A stretch of 10,838 nucleotides of DNA from Cycloclasticus sp. Lineage in GTDB: Bacteria; Pseudomonadota; Gammaproteobacteria; Methylococcales; Cycloclasticaceae. Below the pieces are notes generated by a model that searched no databases, was not told the DNA's origin, and was given only the letters and a program-made list of their open reading frames with translations. Shown here piece by piece: positions 1-6,869 of this stretch. The translations under genes and the position numbers were made by a program. The stretch lies in assembly GCA_012960055.1 (NCBI GenBank), contig DUCA01000208.1:1-10838 (forward strand). Reading direction: 5' to 3'. Each line of letters opens with the position of its first letter. The first letter of the stretch is position 1.

Positions 1-28
1 CAGGGTTCGAATCCCTGTCTCTCCGCCA
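1..28 (+). tRNA. 3' part of a tRNA, probably tRNA-Ser (5' end outside window)
   Basis: Bases 1-17 form a T-arm: stem CAGGG/CCCTG around the invariant TTCGAAT loop. The 3' acceptor strand TCTCTCC follows, then discriminator base G (25) and an encoded CCA (26-28). A G discriminator with a genome-encoded CCA is typical of gammaproteobacterial serine tRNAs, so tRNA-Ser is the best guess. The anticodon and variable arm lie outside the window, so the isoacceptor cannot be given. An intrinsic terminator follows directly. Confidence 0.85.
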
Positions 29-40
29 TATAATGTTACT

Positions 41-68
41 AAGCCCTTATTATATAAGGGCTTTTTTT
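41..68 (+). terminator. Intrinsic terminator of the tRNA gene
   Basis: A perfect 10-bp stem (41-50 pairing with 54-63; core AAGCCC/GGGCTT) with a 3-base loop runs into a T-tract at 62-68. It sits 12 bases after the tRNA CCA and ends the tRNA transcript. Confidence 0.9.
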
Positions 69-284
69 ACGCGTATTGATTCTGATGTACGGATTGATGT
101 ACGGCTTAAGTTTAGTTTTAGTCGTTTTAAACATCTGATTGCTTAATTTACATTAGGTTGAAAATCTTCGTTCTTCCATCCTTGTTACAAAAATACTTGT
201 CTTGAATAGTACGCCTGAATACTTATGGGTGCATTAAGAATTAATTAGCATATGGTAACGTGATATTTGCAATCTTATTGAAGG
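69..284. other. Non-coding stretch between tRNA terminator and RTX promoter
   Basis: No open frame with a plausible start and ribosome binding site is visible on either strand. The only structure seen is a short direct repeat of GATGTACGG at 84-92 and 96-104 (12-base period), right after the tRNA terminator. No integrase gene and no copy of the tRNA 3' end is visible here, so an attachment site is not demonstrated. Confidence 0.5.
84..104. repeat. Short direct repeat GATGTACGG x2 next to tRNA
   Basis: Two exact 9-base copies (84-92 and 96-104) are separated by ATT. The pair lies 16 bases past the end of the tRNA terminator. The function is unknown. It could be a protein-binding direct repeat, for example an integrase arm-type site, or chance. 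Confidence 0.4.
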
Positions 285-313
285 TTCAAAAAGTCCTTAT
301 AAGGGACTATAGT
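285..313 (+). promoter_or_regulatory. Predicted sigma70-type promoter of the RTX gene with a palindrome in the spacer
   Basis: A -35-like TTCAAA (285-290) and a -10-like TATAGT (308-313) are separated by exactly 17 bases. They lie upstream of the RTX start codon and predict a leader of about 25 bases. The spacer holds the perfect palindrome CCTTATAAGG (295-304), inside a looser inverted repeat AGTCC/GGACT (292-296/304-308). That is where a dimeric repressor or activator could bind. This is a prediction from sequence only. Confidence 0.5.
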
Positions 314-344
314 GGTTGTGTAACTAGACTGGAAAGGGATTGTC

Positions 345-1721
345 ATGGCTACAGGCGCTGAGTTTCAAGTCAACACTTATACAGCCTACGATCAAGGCGA
401 CCCAAGCATCGCCGCACTAGCTGATGGTGGTTTTGTGGTTACTTGGCAGTCAGGTGCTCAATATGCTGGCGTAGACGACAGGGTCTACGCACAGATTTAT
501 GATGCTAATGGCTCTACAGTAGGCACTGAGTTCCAAGTCAACACCTATACAACCAACTATCAAGTCGCCCCAAGCATCGCCGCACTAGCTGATGGTGGTT
601 TTGTGGTTACTTGGCAGTCAGATGGTCAAGATGGTAGTGGTAACGGTATCTACGCCCAACGCTATGATGCAAATGGTAGCGTCAATGGTACTGAGTTCCA
701 AGTCCATACCTACACGTCAACCCATTTTGGGAACCAAAGCATAACAGCGCTCAGTGATGGTGGTTTTGTTATTACTTGGGACTCATATGGTCAAGATGGT
801 GATGGTTACGGTATCTACGCACAGCGTTATTCCAGTGATGGTAATCTAGTGGTGGCTGTTGACGATGTAAATGAAGTATTAGGAACAGCATCTGATGATA
901 TTCTTAATGGCACAGCGGGCGTTGATAACATCTCAACTCTCGAAGGCGCAGACGTAGTCTTAGCCCTAGCAGGTAACGACATCATCACCCTAACAGCAGA
1001 TGCAGTTTGGGGTAGTGGCTATGGCGCTCAAAATGTAAGTAACGGCTCTTCAGTAGGTACTAATGAAATCGTTAGTATAGAAGGTCTTAACCGCTTCACT
1101 GATGTGATTGATGCTGGTGCTGATATTGATGTGTTAACACTTACAGATGGTTCTGACGCATTCTTTATCGATGATGTCTACTCAGCCCATCATAGTTCAC
1201 TTACCCTATCTTCTACTACACAAGGTGTTGACTCTACTGCAAGATTGGTTGATATAGAAATCATCAATGCGGGTGACGGTAATGACATTGTCGATTTAAC
1301 TAGTGATAACTTCGTACTGACTAATGCGGTAACTATTAATGGTGAAGCAGGAAATGACATCTTATGGGGTTCTAATGGAGATGATGCTATCAATGGTGGT
1401 GTTGGCGATGATTCAATCTTTGGTGGCGCAGGCAATGACATCTTGACAGGCGGCGCAGGCAACGATGTCTTCCAATTCACAGCAACCAGTGGGCAGTCGG
1501 ATATAATTACGGACTTTAGCCTGACTGATGACACGATAGAGCTTTTTTACCGAGAAGGCGACGACCATGCTATGTCAGACCTCAGTTTAAACAATGGCAT
1601 CCTTACATGGGATGTTCTGATTGATGATGTTGATAATGTAGTGATTGATTTATCGGCTACAACCACATCAAGTGATTTAGCTGATTTAAGTCCCTTGATT
1701 ACCTTTGTTGAGATTGCTTGA
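345..1721 (+). CDS. RTX-family secreted calcium-binding protein with three N-terminal 56-residue modules
   Basis: This is probably a secreted or surface protein exported by a type I (ABC) system through a C-terminal signal, as is usual for RTX proteins. There is no N-terminal signal peptide. Residues 4-168 hold three modules of 55-56 residues with the pattern EFQVxTYT...SIxALxDGGFVxTW...YAQxY, a repeat common in large marine RTX proteins and adhesins. A divergent RTX-like stretch starts near residue 180 (GTASDDILNG). Four nonapeptides of the GGxGNDxL type occupy residues 333-378 and should bind calcium as a parallel beta-roll. The last 80 residues are Asp-rich and lack Cys, consistent with a type I secretion signal. 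The start ATG has a good SD (GGAAAGGG, 331-338). No enzymatic domain is seen, so toxin activity should not be assumed. It is short for an RTX adhesin and may be a reduced copy of a longer protein. No exporter gene lies in the window. Confidence 0.85.
   Translation: MATGAEFQVNTYTAYDQGDPSIAALADGGFVVTWQSGAQYAGVDDRVYAQIYDANGSTVGTEFQVNTYTTNYQVAPSIAALADGGFVVTWQSDGQDGSGNGIYAQRYDANGSVNGTEFQVHTYTSTHFGNQSITALSDGGFVITWDSYGQDGDGYGIYAQRYSSDGNLVVAVDDVNEVLGTASDDILNGTAGVDNISTLEGADVVLALAGNDIITLTADAVWGSGYGAQNVSNGSSVGTNEIVSIEGLNRFTDVIDAGADIDVLTLTDGSDAFFIDDVYSAHHSSLTLSSTTQGVDSTARLVDIEIINAGDGNDIVDLTSDNFVLTNAVTINGEAGNDILWGSNGDDAINGGVGDDSIFGGAGNDILTGGAGNDVFQFTATSGQSDIITDFSLTDDTIELFYREGDDHAMSDLSLNNGILTWDVLIDDVDNVVIDLSATTTSSDLADLSPLITFVEIA
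401..621 (+). repeat. 168-bp tandem repeat within the RTX gene
   Basis: The block 401-453 recurs without a mismatch at 569-621, an offset of 168 bases (56 codons). It encodes the PSIAALADGGFVVTWQS core of modules 1 and 2. Module 3 has diverged in both DNA and protein. Exact identity at silent sites between modules 1 and 2 points to recent duplication or gene conversion. Confidence 0.85.
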
Positions 1722-2062
1722 CCCTTAGAATGATTAAAACAAACGAGTGACTAGAGAGTGTGGTTTAAATGAAAACTAAAAGCTCTAACAACACCATCAA
1801 TCATCAACCAGACGGATACCTTAATGCACAAAATGAACTTAGTGACTTCAATGAAATATTTATCGCTCAAAGATCATTATTGGTGGTAAGGCTTGCTCCA
1901 AAAAAGGAATTACGACCTTAAACATCGGCAACAATACGAAAGTATCTCCCTCTTTATAATGCTCTCCTTTGACATGGGTCGCCCAAGCGGTAATGGCAAC
2001 AGCTAGCACACCCGAAAACCCAAATGCTTTTAGTCAAAGCTATAAACAACAAGATATATTTC
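1722..2062. other. Gene-poor stretch with only short, unrecognised open frames
   Basis: This stretch between the RTX stop and the terminator shared with rne holds no recognisable intact gene. On the plus strand, 1769-1921 could encode a 50-residue peptide starting MKTKSSNNTI, with only a weak AGAGAG ahead of its ATG; it resembles nothing I know. On the minus strand a longer protein-like frame is open (listed separately). The two overlap, so at most one is likely to be real. Confidence 0.5.
1860..2033 (-). pseudogene. Possible remnant of a small membrane protein gene
   Basis: On the minus strand, 57 codons stay open from 2033 down to a TAA at 1860-1862. The predicted peptide begins with a hydrophobic stretch (KAFGFSGVLAVAITAWATHV, about one membrane span). 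A charged segment follows (KGEHYKEGD), then a second hydrophobic stretch (LLPMFKVVIPFLEQALPP). The composition looks like a real protein. There is no ATG, and the only usable start is a GTG at 2007-2009 without a ribosome binding site. A stop lies just upstream (2034-2036). I do not recognise the family. It may be a decayed gene cut off when the RTX region arrived, or a chance frame. Confidence 0.25.
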
Positions 2063-2094
2063 AAAAAAAAGCCCTAATTTCTTAGGGCTTTTTT
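2063..2094 (-). terminator. Bidirectional intrinsic terminator between the RTX region and rne
   Basis: The stem AAGCCCTAA (2069-2077) pairs with TTAGGGCTT (2082-2090) around a 4-base loop. It is flanked by an A-tract at 2063-2070 and a T-tract at 2089-2094, so it has the terminator form on both strands. On the minus strand it follows the rne stop by about 25 bases and has the longer U-tract, so its main job is to end rne. It can also stop plus-strand transcription from the RTX side. Confidence 0.85.
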
Positions 2095-2117
2095 ATTTTC
2101 TCTTCTAAGTTAAAAAA

Positions 2118-4790
2118 CTAATCCGATATCTTTCGTTCTGCAGTAGAGCTCGATTTTGGTTTCTCACTTGTTTCTAGCGTTGCAGCTGATGTCTGGGATT
2201 TTGGTTTCTCAACGACTTCAGAAGTTTGCTGTTGTTTCCTAGGTTCAGTAACTACTTCTACCTTTCGAATCGGTTCCTTAGGTTTACTGATAGCTTCTGC
2301 AGCCGGTGCTGCGACCTTAGGTTTACTGATAGCTTCTGCAGCCGGTGCTGCGACTTTAGGTTTACTGATAGCTTCTGCAGCCGGTGCTGTTGCCTTAGGT
2401 TTAGTAATAACCTCTGACGCTTGAGCTACTTCCTTTGGCTTACTAACAGTTTTTGCAGCAGGTGCTTCTTGCGTTTTTTCAGCTGCTTCTGAGGTAGACA
2501 CTTGCTCCTTTGGTTTTCTAACCGCATCAGAGCTACGCCTTCTTCTACGAGGGTGGCGCACCCCTGTTTTTTCTGCTGCGTTATCAGCCTTTACGTTGCT
2601 TGGTTTTTCAACGGCTGGTTTCTCCTGGTTATCGACTTTCACCTTCTCAACAACCGGCATCTGTCCAACGGGTTTTTCAGCCACAGGCTTATTACTATCG
2701 GTAACAAGAGTCGGTTTACTCTCATTTACCGCGGTTACTGCTGTATTTTCACTGGCGATTTGACTGGCATTGTTTTCTTTATTCGCTGATGAACGACGCG
2801 GTCTTCTACGTCTACGTGCGCCTGCTGGCTTATCGGTATTATTAGCGTCTGTCTTGCCAGACTCTTGAGTACCTTGCGCAGGCTGTTGCTTGTTAGCGGC
2901 TTTATTTTGTTCCACATTAGGCTTCTGCTGATGTTGATTCGCGGGCGTATCTTGCTCAACTTGATTCTTATTGCGGTTTTGTTGATTACGGTTCCTGTTA
3001 CGGTTTCTATTTCTATTCCTGCTTTGACTCTCACCATCTTTTGGACGTTGTTGGCGGTTTTGCTGTGGTTCCCTATTGCGTGTTCTTTTAGGCTCCTCTT
3101 TTTTTACTTCCTTTGCAGGCTCTGATGATGGAATGATTTTACTAAATATGCGTTTAAGAAAACCTTCCGTTTTAACTTCTTGTTTTGCTACTGGACGTTG
3201 CGTCGTCGGCATAACGTTCTGCACAACCGCTTTTTGTTGTTCAACGGGGTCGCGCTGATAAGGTTTAATCTCGCGCTTATCTTCTCTGGGAACACGCTCA
3301 TGGCTCGCTGTGGTGTCGTCATTTGCTTCCTTTGTACGAATTCGCTCTATCTCATAATGAGGTGTTTCAAGGTGCTTATTGGGTACAACGACGATAGAAA
3401 CCTCATGGTTCTTTTCAATTTGCTCAACTTCCGATCTTTTTTCATTCAACACAAAGGTCGCGCAATCGATGGGCACTTGCACAACGACTCGAGCCGTATG
3501 CTCTTTCATTGCTTCTTCTTCTAAAATACGAATGATTGAAAGCGACAAGGATTCAACGCTACGAATGGTTCCTTGACCATGACAGCGTGGACAAACGGGC
3601 AAACTCGACTCGGTTAAGGACGAATGGATACGCTGACGTGACATTTCCAATAAACCAAAGCGTGAAATCTTACTGAATTGAATGCGCGCTCTATCGTGCT
3701 TCATCGCCTCTTTAATCCGCGTTTCAACCATGCGTTGGTTTTTACTCGGGCCCATATCGATAAAATCGATAACGAATAGGCCGCCCATATCGCGGATACG
3801 CAATTGCCTTGCAATTTCATCTGCCGCTTCTAAGTTGATGTTTAGCGCAGTGGTTTCAAAATCTGCGCCTTTGGTTGCTCGTGCCGAGTTGATATCGATA
3901 GAGGTGAGTGCTTCTGTCGGATCAATAACAATCGAGCCACCCGATGGAAGAGGGACATCACGGCCGTAAGCTGTTTCGATTTGGCTTTCGATTTGATAAC
4001 GGGTAAATAATGGCACACTGTCTTCGTATAACTTAACCCGCGATAGGTATTGCGGCATAATTTGCTGCATAAAATCATGAGCCAAATTGTAAGAACTGGC
4101 GCTATCAATCAGCACTTCATCTATGTCTGCTCGCAGGTAATCACGAATAGAACGAATAACAAAGTTACTTTCTTGGAAGATTAAATAGGGCGCTTTACGC
4201 TCTTGTGACGCACGACTAATCGCGCCCCATAGTTGCGTTAAGTAATTTAAATCCCATTGTAATTCTTCAACTGATTTACCCACACCTGCCGTACGTACGA
4301 TAAGGCCGATATCTTCTGATATTTCCAGCTGATTGAGCACTTCACGCAGAGCAGTTCTGTTGTCGCCGTCAATGCGACGTGAAATACCGCCAGCACCCGG
4401 ATTATCAGGCATCAACACCAAGTAACTACCCGCCAAGCTTATTTGAGTTGTAAGAGCGGCACCTTTGTTGCCACGTTCTTCTTTCTCAACTTGAACAACG
4501 ATTTCCAGACCTTCTTTAATCTGCTTTTTGTCTTTAATATCGTGCGTATCAAGCCCAATCGCTTGACCTGTGATTTCTTTAAAGGGAAGGAAACCATGAC
4601 GATCCGCGCCATAGTCAACAAAAACTGCTTCTAAACTACGTTCTACGCGGGTAATAAGCCCTTTGTAAATATTAGATTTCTTCTGTTCTCTTGCAGGGAC
4701 CTCAATATCAAGGTCATATAGTTTTTGTCCATCGACGAGTGCAACCCTCAGCTCTTCGGCGTGAGTTGCATTTATTAACATTCTTTTCAT
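2118..4790 (-). CDS. rne: Ribonuclease E
   Basis: Essential endoribonuclease of mRNA decay, rRNA/tRNA processing and the degradosome, acting at the inner membrane. The N-terminal half aligns by eye with E. coli RNase E from MKRMLINAT onward. It has an S1 domain (about residues 36-119), a 5'-monophosphate sensor (R166, T167 in VRTAGVGKS), and catalytic metal-binding D299 (SIDINSARATKG) and D342 (VIDFIDM). The Zn-link cysteines C400 and C403 (CPRCHGQG) mediate tetramer assembly. The C-terminal half is disordered: an amphipathic membrane-targeting helix (GFLKRIFSKII, 543-553), arginine/asparagine-rich RNA-binding stretches (RN repeats 591-602, ARRRRRPRR near 658-666, RHPRRRRRSS 745-754), then a Lys-Pro-rich tail with 13-residue repeats. 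At 890 residues it is shorter than the E. coli protein (1061). I see no clear RhlB, enolase or PNPase binding site, but these motifs diverge quickly. The start has AGGA (complement of 4801-4804) 10 bases upstream. The gene is divergent from rluC, as is common in gammaproteobacteria. Confidence 0.97.
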   Translation of the reverse strand: MKRMLINATHAEELRVALVDGQKLYDLDIEVPAREQKKSNIYKGLITRVERSLEAVFVDYGADRHGFLPFKEITGQAIGLDTHDIKDKKQIKEGLEIVVQVEKEERGNKGAALTTQISLAGSYLVLMPDNPGAGGISRRIDGDNRTALREVLNQLEISEDIGLIVRTAGVGKSVEELQWDLNYLTQLWGAISRASQERKAPYLIFQESNFVIRSIRDYLRADIDEVLIDSASSYNLAHDFMQQIMPQYLSRVKLYEDSVPLFTRYQIESQIETAYGRDVPLPSGGSIVIDPTEALTSIDINSARATKGADFETTALNINLEAADEIARQLRIRDMGGLFVIDFIDMGPSKNQRMVETRIKEAMKHDRARIQFSKISRFGLLEMSRQRIHSSLTESSLPVCPRCHGQGTIRSVESLSLSIIRILEEEAMKEHTARVVVQVPIDCATFVLNEKRSEVEQIEKNHEVSIVVVPNKHLETPHYEIERIRTKEANDDTTASHERVPREDKREIKPYQRDPVEQQKAVVQNVMPTTQRPVAKQEVKTEGFLKRIFSKIIPSSEPAKEVKKEEPKRTRNREPQQNRQQRPKDGESQSRNRNRNRNRNRNQQNRNKNQVEQDTPANQHQQKPNVEQNKAANKQQPAQGTQESGKTDANNTDKPAGARRRRRPRRSSANKENNASQIASENTAVTAVNESKPTLVTDSNKPVAEKPVGQMPVVEKVKVDNQEKPAVEKPSNVKADNAAEKTGVRHPRRRRRSSDAVRKPKEQVSTSEAAEKTQEAPAAKTVSKPKEVAQASEVITKPKATAPAAEAISKPKVAAPAAEAISKPKVAAPAAEAISKPKEPIRKVEVVTEPRKQQQTSEVVEKPKSQTSAATLETSEKPKSSSTAERKISD
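2281..2397 (-). repeat. 39-bp tandem repeats in the rne tail
   Basis: Three adjacent 39-base units (2281-2319, 2320-2358, 2359-2397) are nearly identical; the first two differ at one base. They encode the 13-residue unit KPKxxAPAAEAIS (RNase E residues 797-835). More degenerate KPK-spaced units flank them on both sides. The array keeps the reading frame and lies in the disordered C-terminal scaffold, a place where copy number can vary between strains. Confidence 0.9.
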
Positions 4791-5231
4791 TTAATTCTTT
4801 TCCTGATGCCGTACGGTGCACAGAAATAATATGGCTGTGAGATAGTGAAAATTGATTCATTTGTTATTTGAGTATCTTTAAATTTATTTTTTGTGTTTAA
4901 AAATATTGATTTCTCACGAGGTCAGACATAAAAGCTTTAGTTTTTTATTGAGCTTTTGTCGTAATGTCCGTATTAAATTTCTGTTGTTAGTAGGCAATTA
5001 CTAATCGCTCATCTTGGGTTGAGCAAATAAAACCCGTTTGAATGTCGGTATAAACCGATGCATTCAGATTCTTTGTAAAGCTGAGTCAAACGGAAAACAT
5101 ATTCCGCTTTAACGAAACTCTCCCCCATTGGGGGAACAGTAATTAAACGTTTGCATAGCCTTGCTATCAGACAACCGTTATTATGACTACCGTCAGTTAG
5201 TAACATCATTAAAGACGACTAAACTCTTCCG
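4791..5231 (-). promoter_or_regulatory. Long structured 5' leader of rne
   Basis: This is the predicted transcribed leader of rne, about 435 bases. Several inverted repeats are visible (plus-strand positions): a 6-bp stem with five G-C pairs at 5121-5126/5130-5135; CCGTTTGA (5034-5041) against TCAAACGG (5086-5093), enclosing a nested hairpin 5039-5049/5054-5066; GCTCA/TGAGC at 5007-5011/5020-5024; AAAAGCT/AGCTTTT at 4930-4936/4951-4957; CACAG/CTGTG at 4819-4823/4835-4839. In E. coli the rne leader is 361 nt and its hairpins let RNase E repress its own mRNA. A similar role is inferred here from position and structure, not from matched sequence. Confidence 0.55.
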
Positions 5232-5260
5232 ACTATAGCAAGTAAAGTCAGCAACATCAA
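5232..5260 (-). promoter_or_regulatory. Predicted sigma70 promoter of rne
   Basis: Reading the minus strand, a -35-like TTGATG (complement of 5255-5260) and a -10-like TATAGT (complement of 5232-5237) are exactly 17 bases apart. Transcription would start near 5225 and give a leader of about 435 bases, comparable to the long E. coli rne leader. No equally good plus-strand promoter for rluC was seen in the same intergenic region. Confidence 0.6.
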
Positions 5261-5287
5261 TCAGATAAGCAGTAAAGTTAAAATCTT

Positions 5288-6226
5288 ATGAAAACACAAA
5301 TACACGACCAAGTTCGATATATCGAGATTGATGAGAATTCCGAAGGGCAACGGCTAGATAATTTTTTGATGACCCAGCTCAAAGGCGTACCCAAAGGTCA
5401 TATTTACAAGATTATTCGTCGCGGTGAAGTTCGAATTAACAAAGGGCGAATAAAAAACGTTTATCGTCTAAAGCTCAATGATGTGGTGAGAATCCCGCCG
5501 GTAAGAATAGAAGAAAAAAGCGAGTCTAAACCTGCGCAATGGATGTTACAAAGCATTGAAAAACGTATTATTTATGAAGACGGCGACTTACTAGTACTCA
5601 ATAAACCGTCGGGTATAGCCGTTCATGGCGGCACGGCTAACCATCATGGGGTTATTGACGCCTTACGTTTTTTACGCCCAGACGAACGCTACCTTGAATT
5701 AGTTCACCGGCTTGATAAGGCAACATCTGGTTGTTTACTGATTGCGAAAAATAGAAAAATACTGAATGGTCTACAGACTTTATTGAGAAACAGGACCATT
5801 AAGAAAACCTATACGGCCTTGCTGTGCGGCGTTCTTCATCAAAAAACCATCACTGTTAAGGCACCTTTGGAGAAACGTACATTGGAAAGCGGTGAGCATC
5901 GTGTGCGCGTTCACCCGGAAGGGAAAAAGTCTGAAACGGCGTTTGAAAAAATTCAGACGTATAAAAACGCAACATTAGTGCATGCATCGCCAAAAACCGG
6001 ACGAACGCATCAAATTCGTGTTCACGCCAAGCATTTAGGCCATGCTATTGCTGGTGACGAGCGTTATTCAAGCCCTTCGCAATATAAGCAGTACAGAGAA
6101 AACGGCTTGAAACGATTGTTCTTACACGCAAGCAAACTCAATTTTATTCATCCATTAACAGACCAAGCTGTTTGCTTTGAAGCCCCTTTGGACCCAGAAC
6201 TTAAGAATTTTCTAAAACAACTATGA
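5288..6226 (+). CDS. rluC: 23S rRNA pseudouridine synthase RluC
   Basis: RluA-family pseudouridine synthase. In E. coli RluC modifies U955, U2504 and U2580 of 23S rRNA in the cytoplasm. An N-terminal S4 RNA-binding domain covers about residues 20-70 (QRLDNFL, RRGEVRINKGR). The catalytic domain begins with the DLLVLNKPSGIAVHGG strand. It carries the family signature HRLDKATSG with catalytic aspartate D143, and later KTGRTHQIRVHAKHLGH, a conserved RNA-binding/active-site stretch. The length of 312 residues is normal for RluC. The divergent position next to rne supports RluC over RluD or RluA. No strong ribosome binding site precedes the ATG. The stop overlaps the start of the next gene by 4 bases (ATGA), so the two are probably translationally coupled. 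Confidence 0.95.
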   Translation: MKTQIHDQVRYIEIDENSEGQRLDNFLMTQLKGVPKGHIYKIIRRGEVRINKGRIKNVYRLKLNDVVRIPPVRIEEKSESKPAQWMLQSIEKRIIYEDGDLLVLNKPSGIAVHGGTANHHGVIDALRFLRPDERYLELVHRLDKATSGCLLIAKNRKILNGLQTLLRNRTIKKTYTALLCGVLHQKTITVKAPLEKRTLESGEHRVRVHPEGKKSETAFEKIQTYKNATLVHASPKTGRTHQIRVHAKHLGHAIAGDERYSSPSQYKQYRENGLKRLFLHASKLNFIHPLTDQAVCFEAPLDPELKNFLKQL

Positions 6227-6867
6227 TTACAGATTACGATTTGATTGTTTTTGATTGGGATGGAACCTTAGTCGACTCTATTGATTGGATTGTTGATTGC
6301 ATTCAACACGTGGCCGAAGAACAAAACTTGGTTAAACCTGACGAGCAAAGCTGCAAAGACATTATCGGCCTAAGCTTATCCGAAGCTATGCTAAAACTTT
6401 TCCCCGCCACATCTGATGCCGACAAACTGGCGATGATTGAGCTGTACCGAACAAGATACTTGGCAAAAGGCAGCTCAGGTAATGATTTATTCTTGGATGT
6501 GATACCTGTATTAACGACCTTAAAGAAAATGAACAAAACGCTAGCCATTGCCACAGGAAAAGGGCGACAAGGGCTCAACAGAGGGCTTGACGGCACCGGC
6601 ATTCGTTCATTTTTTGATTATCTTCGCTGCGCAGACACCATGAAATCCAAGCCTAGCCCACATATGCTTTTTGATATTATGAAGGAAAGCAACATCGAGC
6701 CCAGAAAAACACTCATGATTGGCGATTCAACACTCGATTTAATCATGGCTAATAATGCGGGCGTCGCTTGTATTGGCGTGACGACTGGCGCACATTCTCA
6801 CGAAGAACTTAAACGACATGCCTCTTTAGCGTGTATAAACAACTTAAAGGAATTATTTAAGAGGTAA
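6223..6867 (+). CDS. HAD-superfamily hydrolase, phosphoglycolate-phosphatase-like
   Basis: A predicted Mg-dependent phosphatase of the HAD class IA type, cytoplasmic. Motif I is DWDGT, with nucleophile D11 and acid/base D13. Motif II is the threonine in IATGKG (T111). Motif III is K143 in KSKPSP. Motif IV is GDSTLDL (D168, D172). The alpha-helical cap lies between residues about 15 and 90, as in Gph-like enzymes. The substrate cannot be read from the sequence; phosphoglycolate or other small phosphoesters are possible, as is a damaged metabolite. The start overlaps the rluC stop by 4 bases, and sppA starts 2 bases after its stop, so this is an operon. The same rluC-HAD-sppA order is known from Pseudomonas-type genomes. 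Confidence 0.9.
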   Translation: MITDYDLIVFDWDGTLVDSIDWIVDCIQHVAEEQNLVKPDEQSCKDIIGLSLSEAMLKLFPATSDADKLAMIELYRTRYLAKGSSGNDLFLDVIPVLTTLKKMNKTLAIATGKGRQGLNRGLDGTGIRSFFDYLRCADTMKSKPSPHMLFDIMKESNIEPRKTLMIGDSTLDLIMANNAGVACIGVTTGAHSHEELKRHASLACINNLKELFKR

Positions 6868-6869
6868 CT

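Noticed and set aside
1190..1534. 114-codon minus-strand frame inside the RTX gene
   Set aside because: It is a low-complexity Ser/Pro-rich complement of the Asp/Gly-rich repeats, with no ribosome binding site.
2281..2397. Evenly spaced identical repeats, considered as a CRISPR array
   Set aside because: The units abut without unique spacers and stay in frame within rne.
2226..2417. Plus-strand frame with repeated FTDSFCSRCC units, looking like a Cys-rich repeat protein
   Set aside because: It is the antisense shadow of the 39-bp repeats that encode the Lys-Pro tail of RNase E.
4925..4960. Hairpin with AAAAGCT/AGCTTTT arms in the rne leader, considered as an attenuator terminator
   Set aside because: On the minus strand the stem is AT-rich with a long loop, and no continuous U-tract follows it.
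5009..5209. A 66-codon minus-strand open frame in the rne leader
   Set aside because: It lies in the predicted structured leader, has no good ribosome binding site, and its peptide resembles no known protein. RNA structure explains the region better, although a leader peptide cannot be fully excluded.
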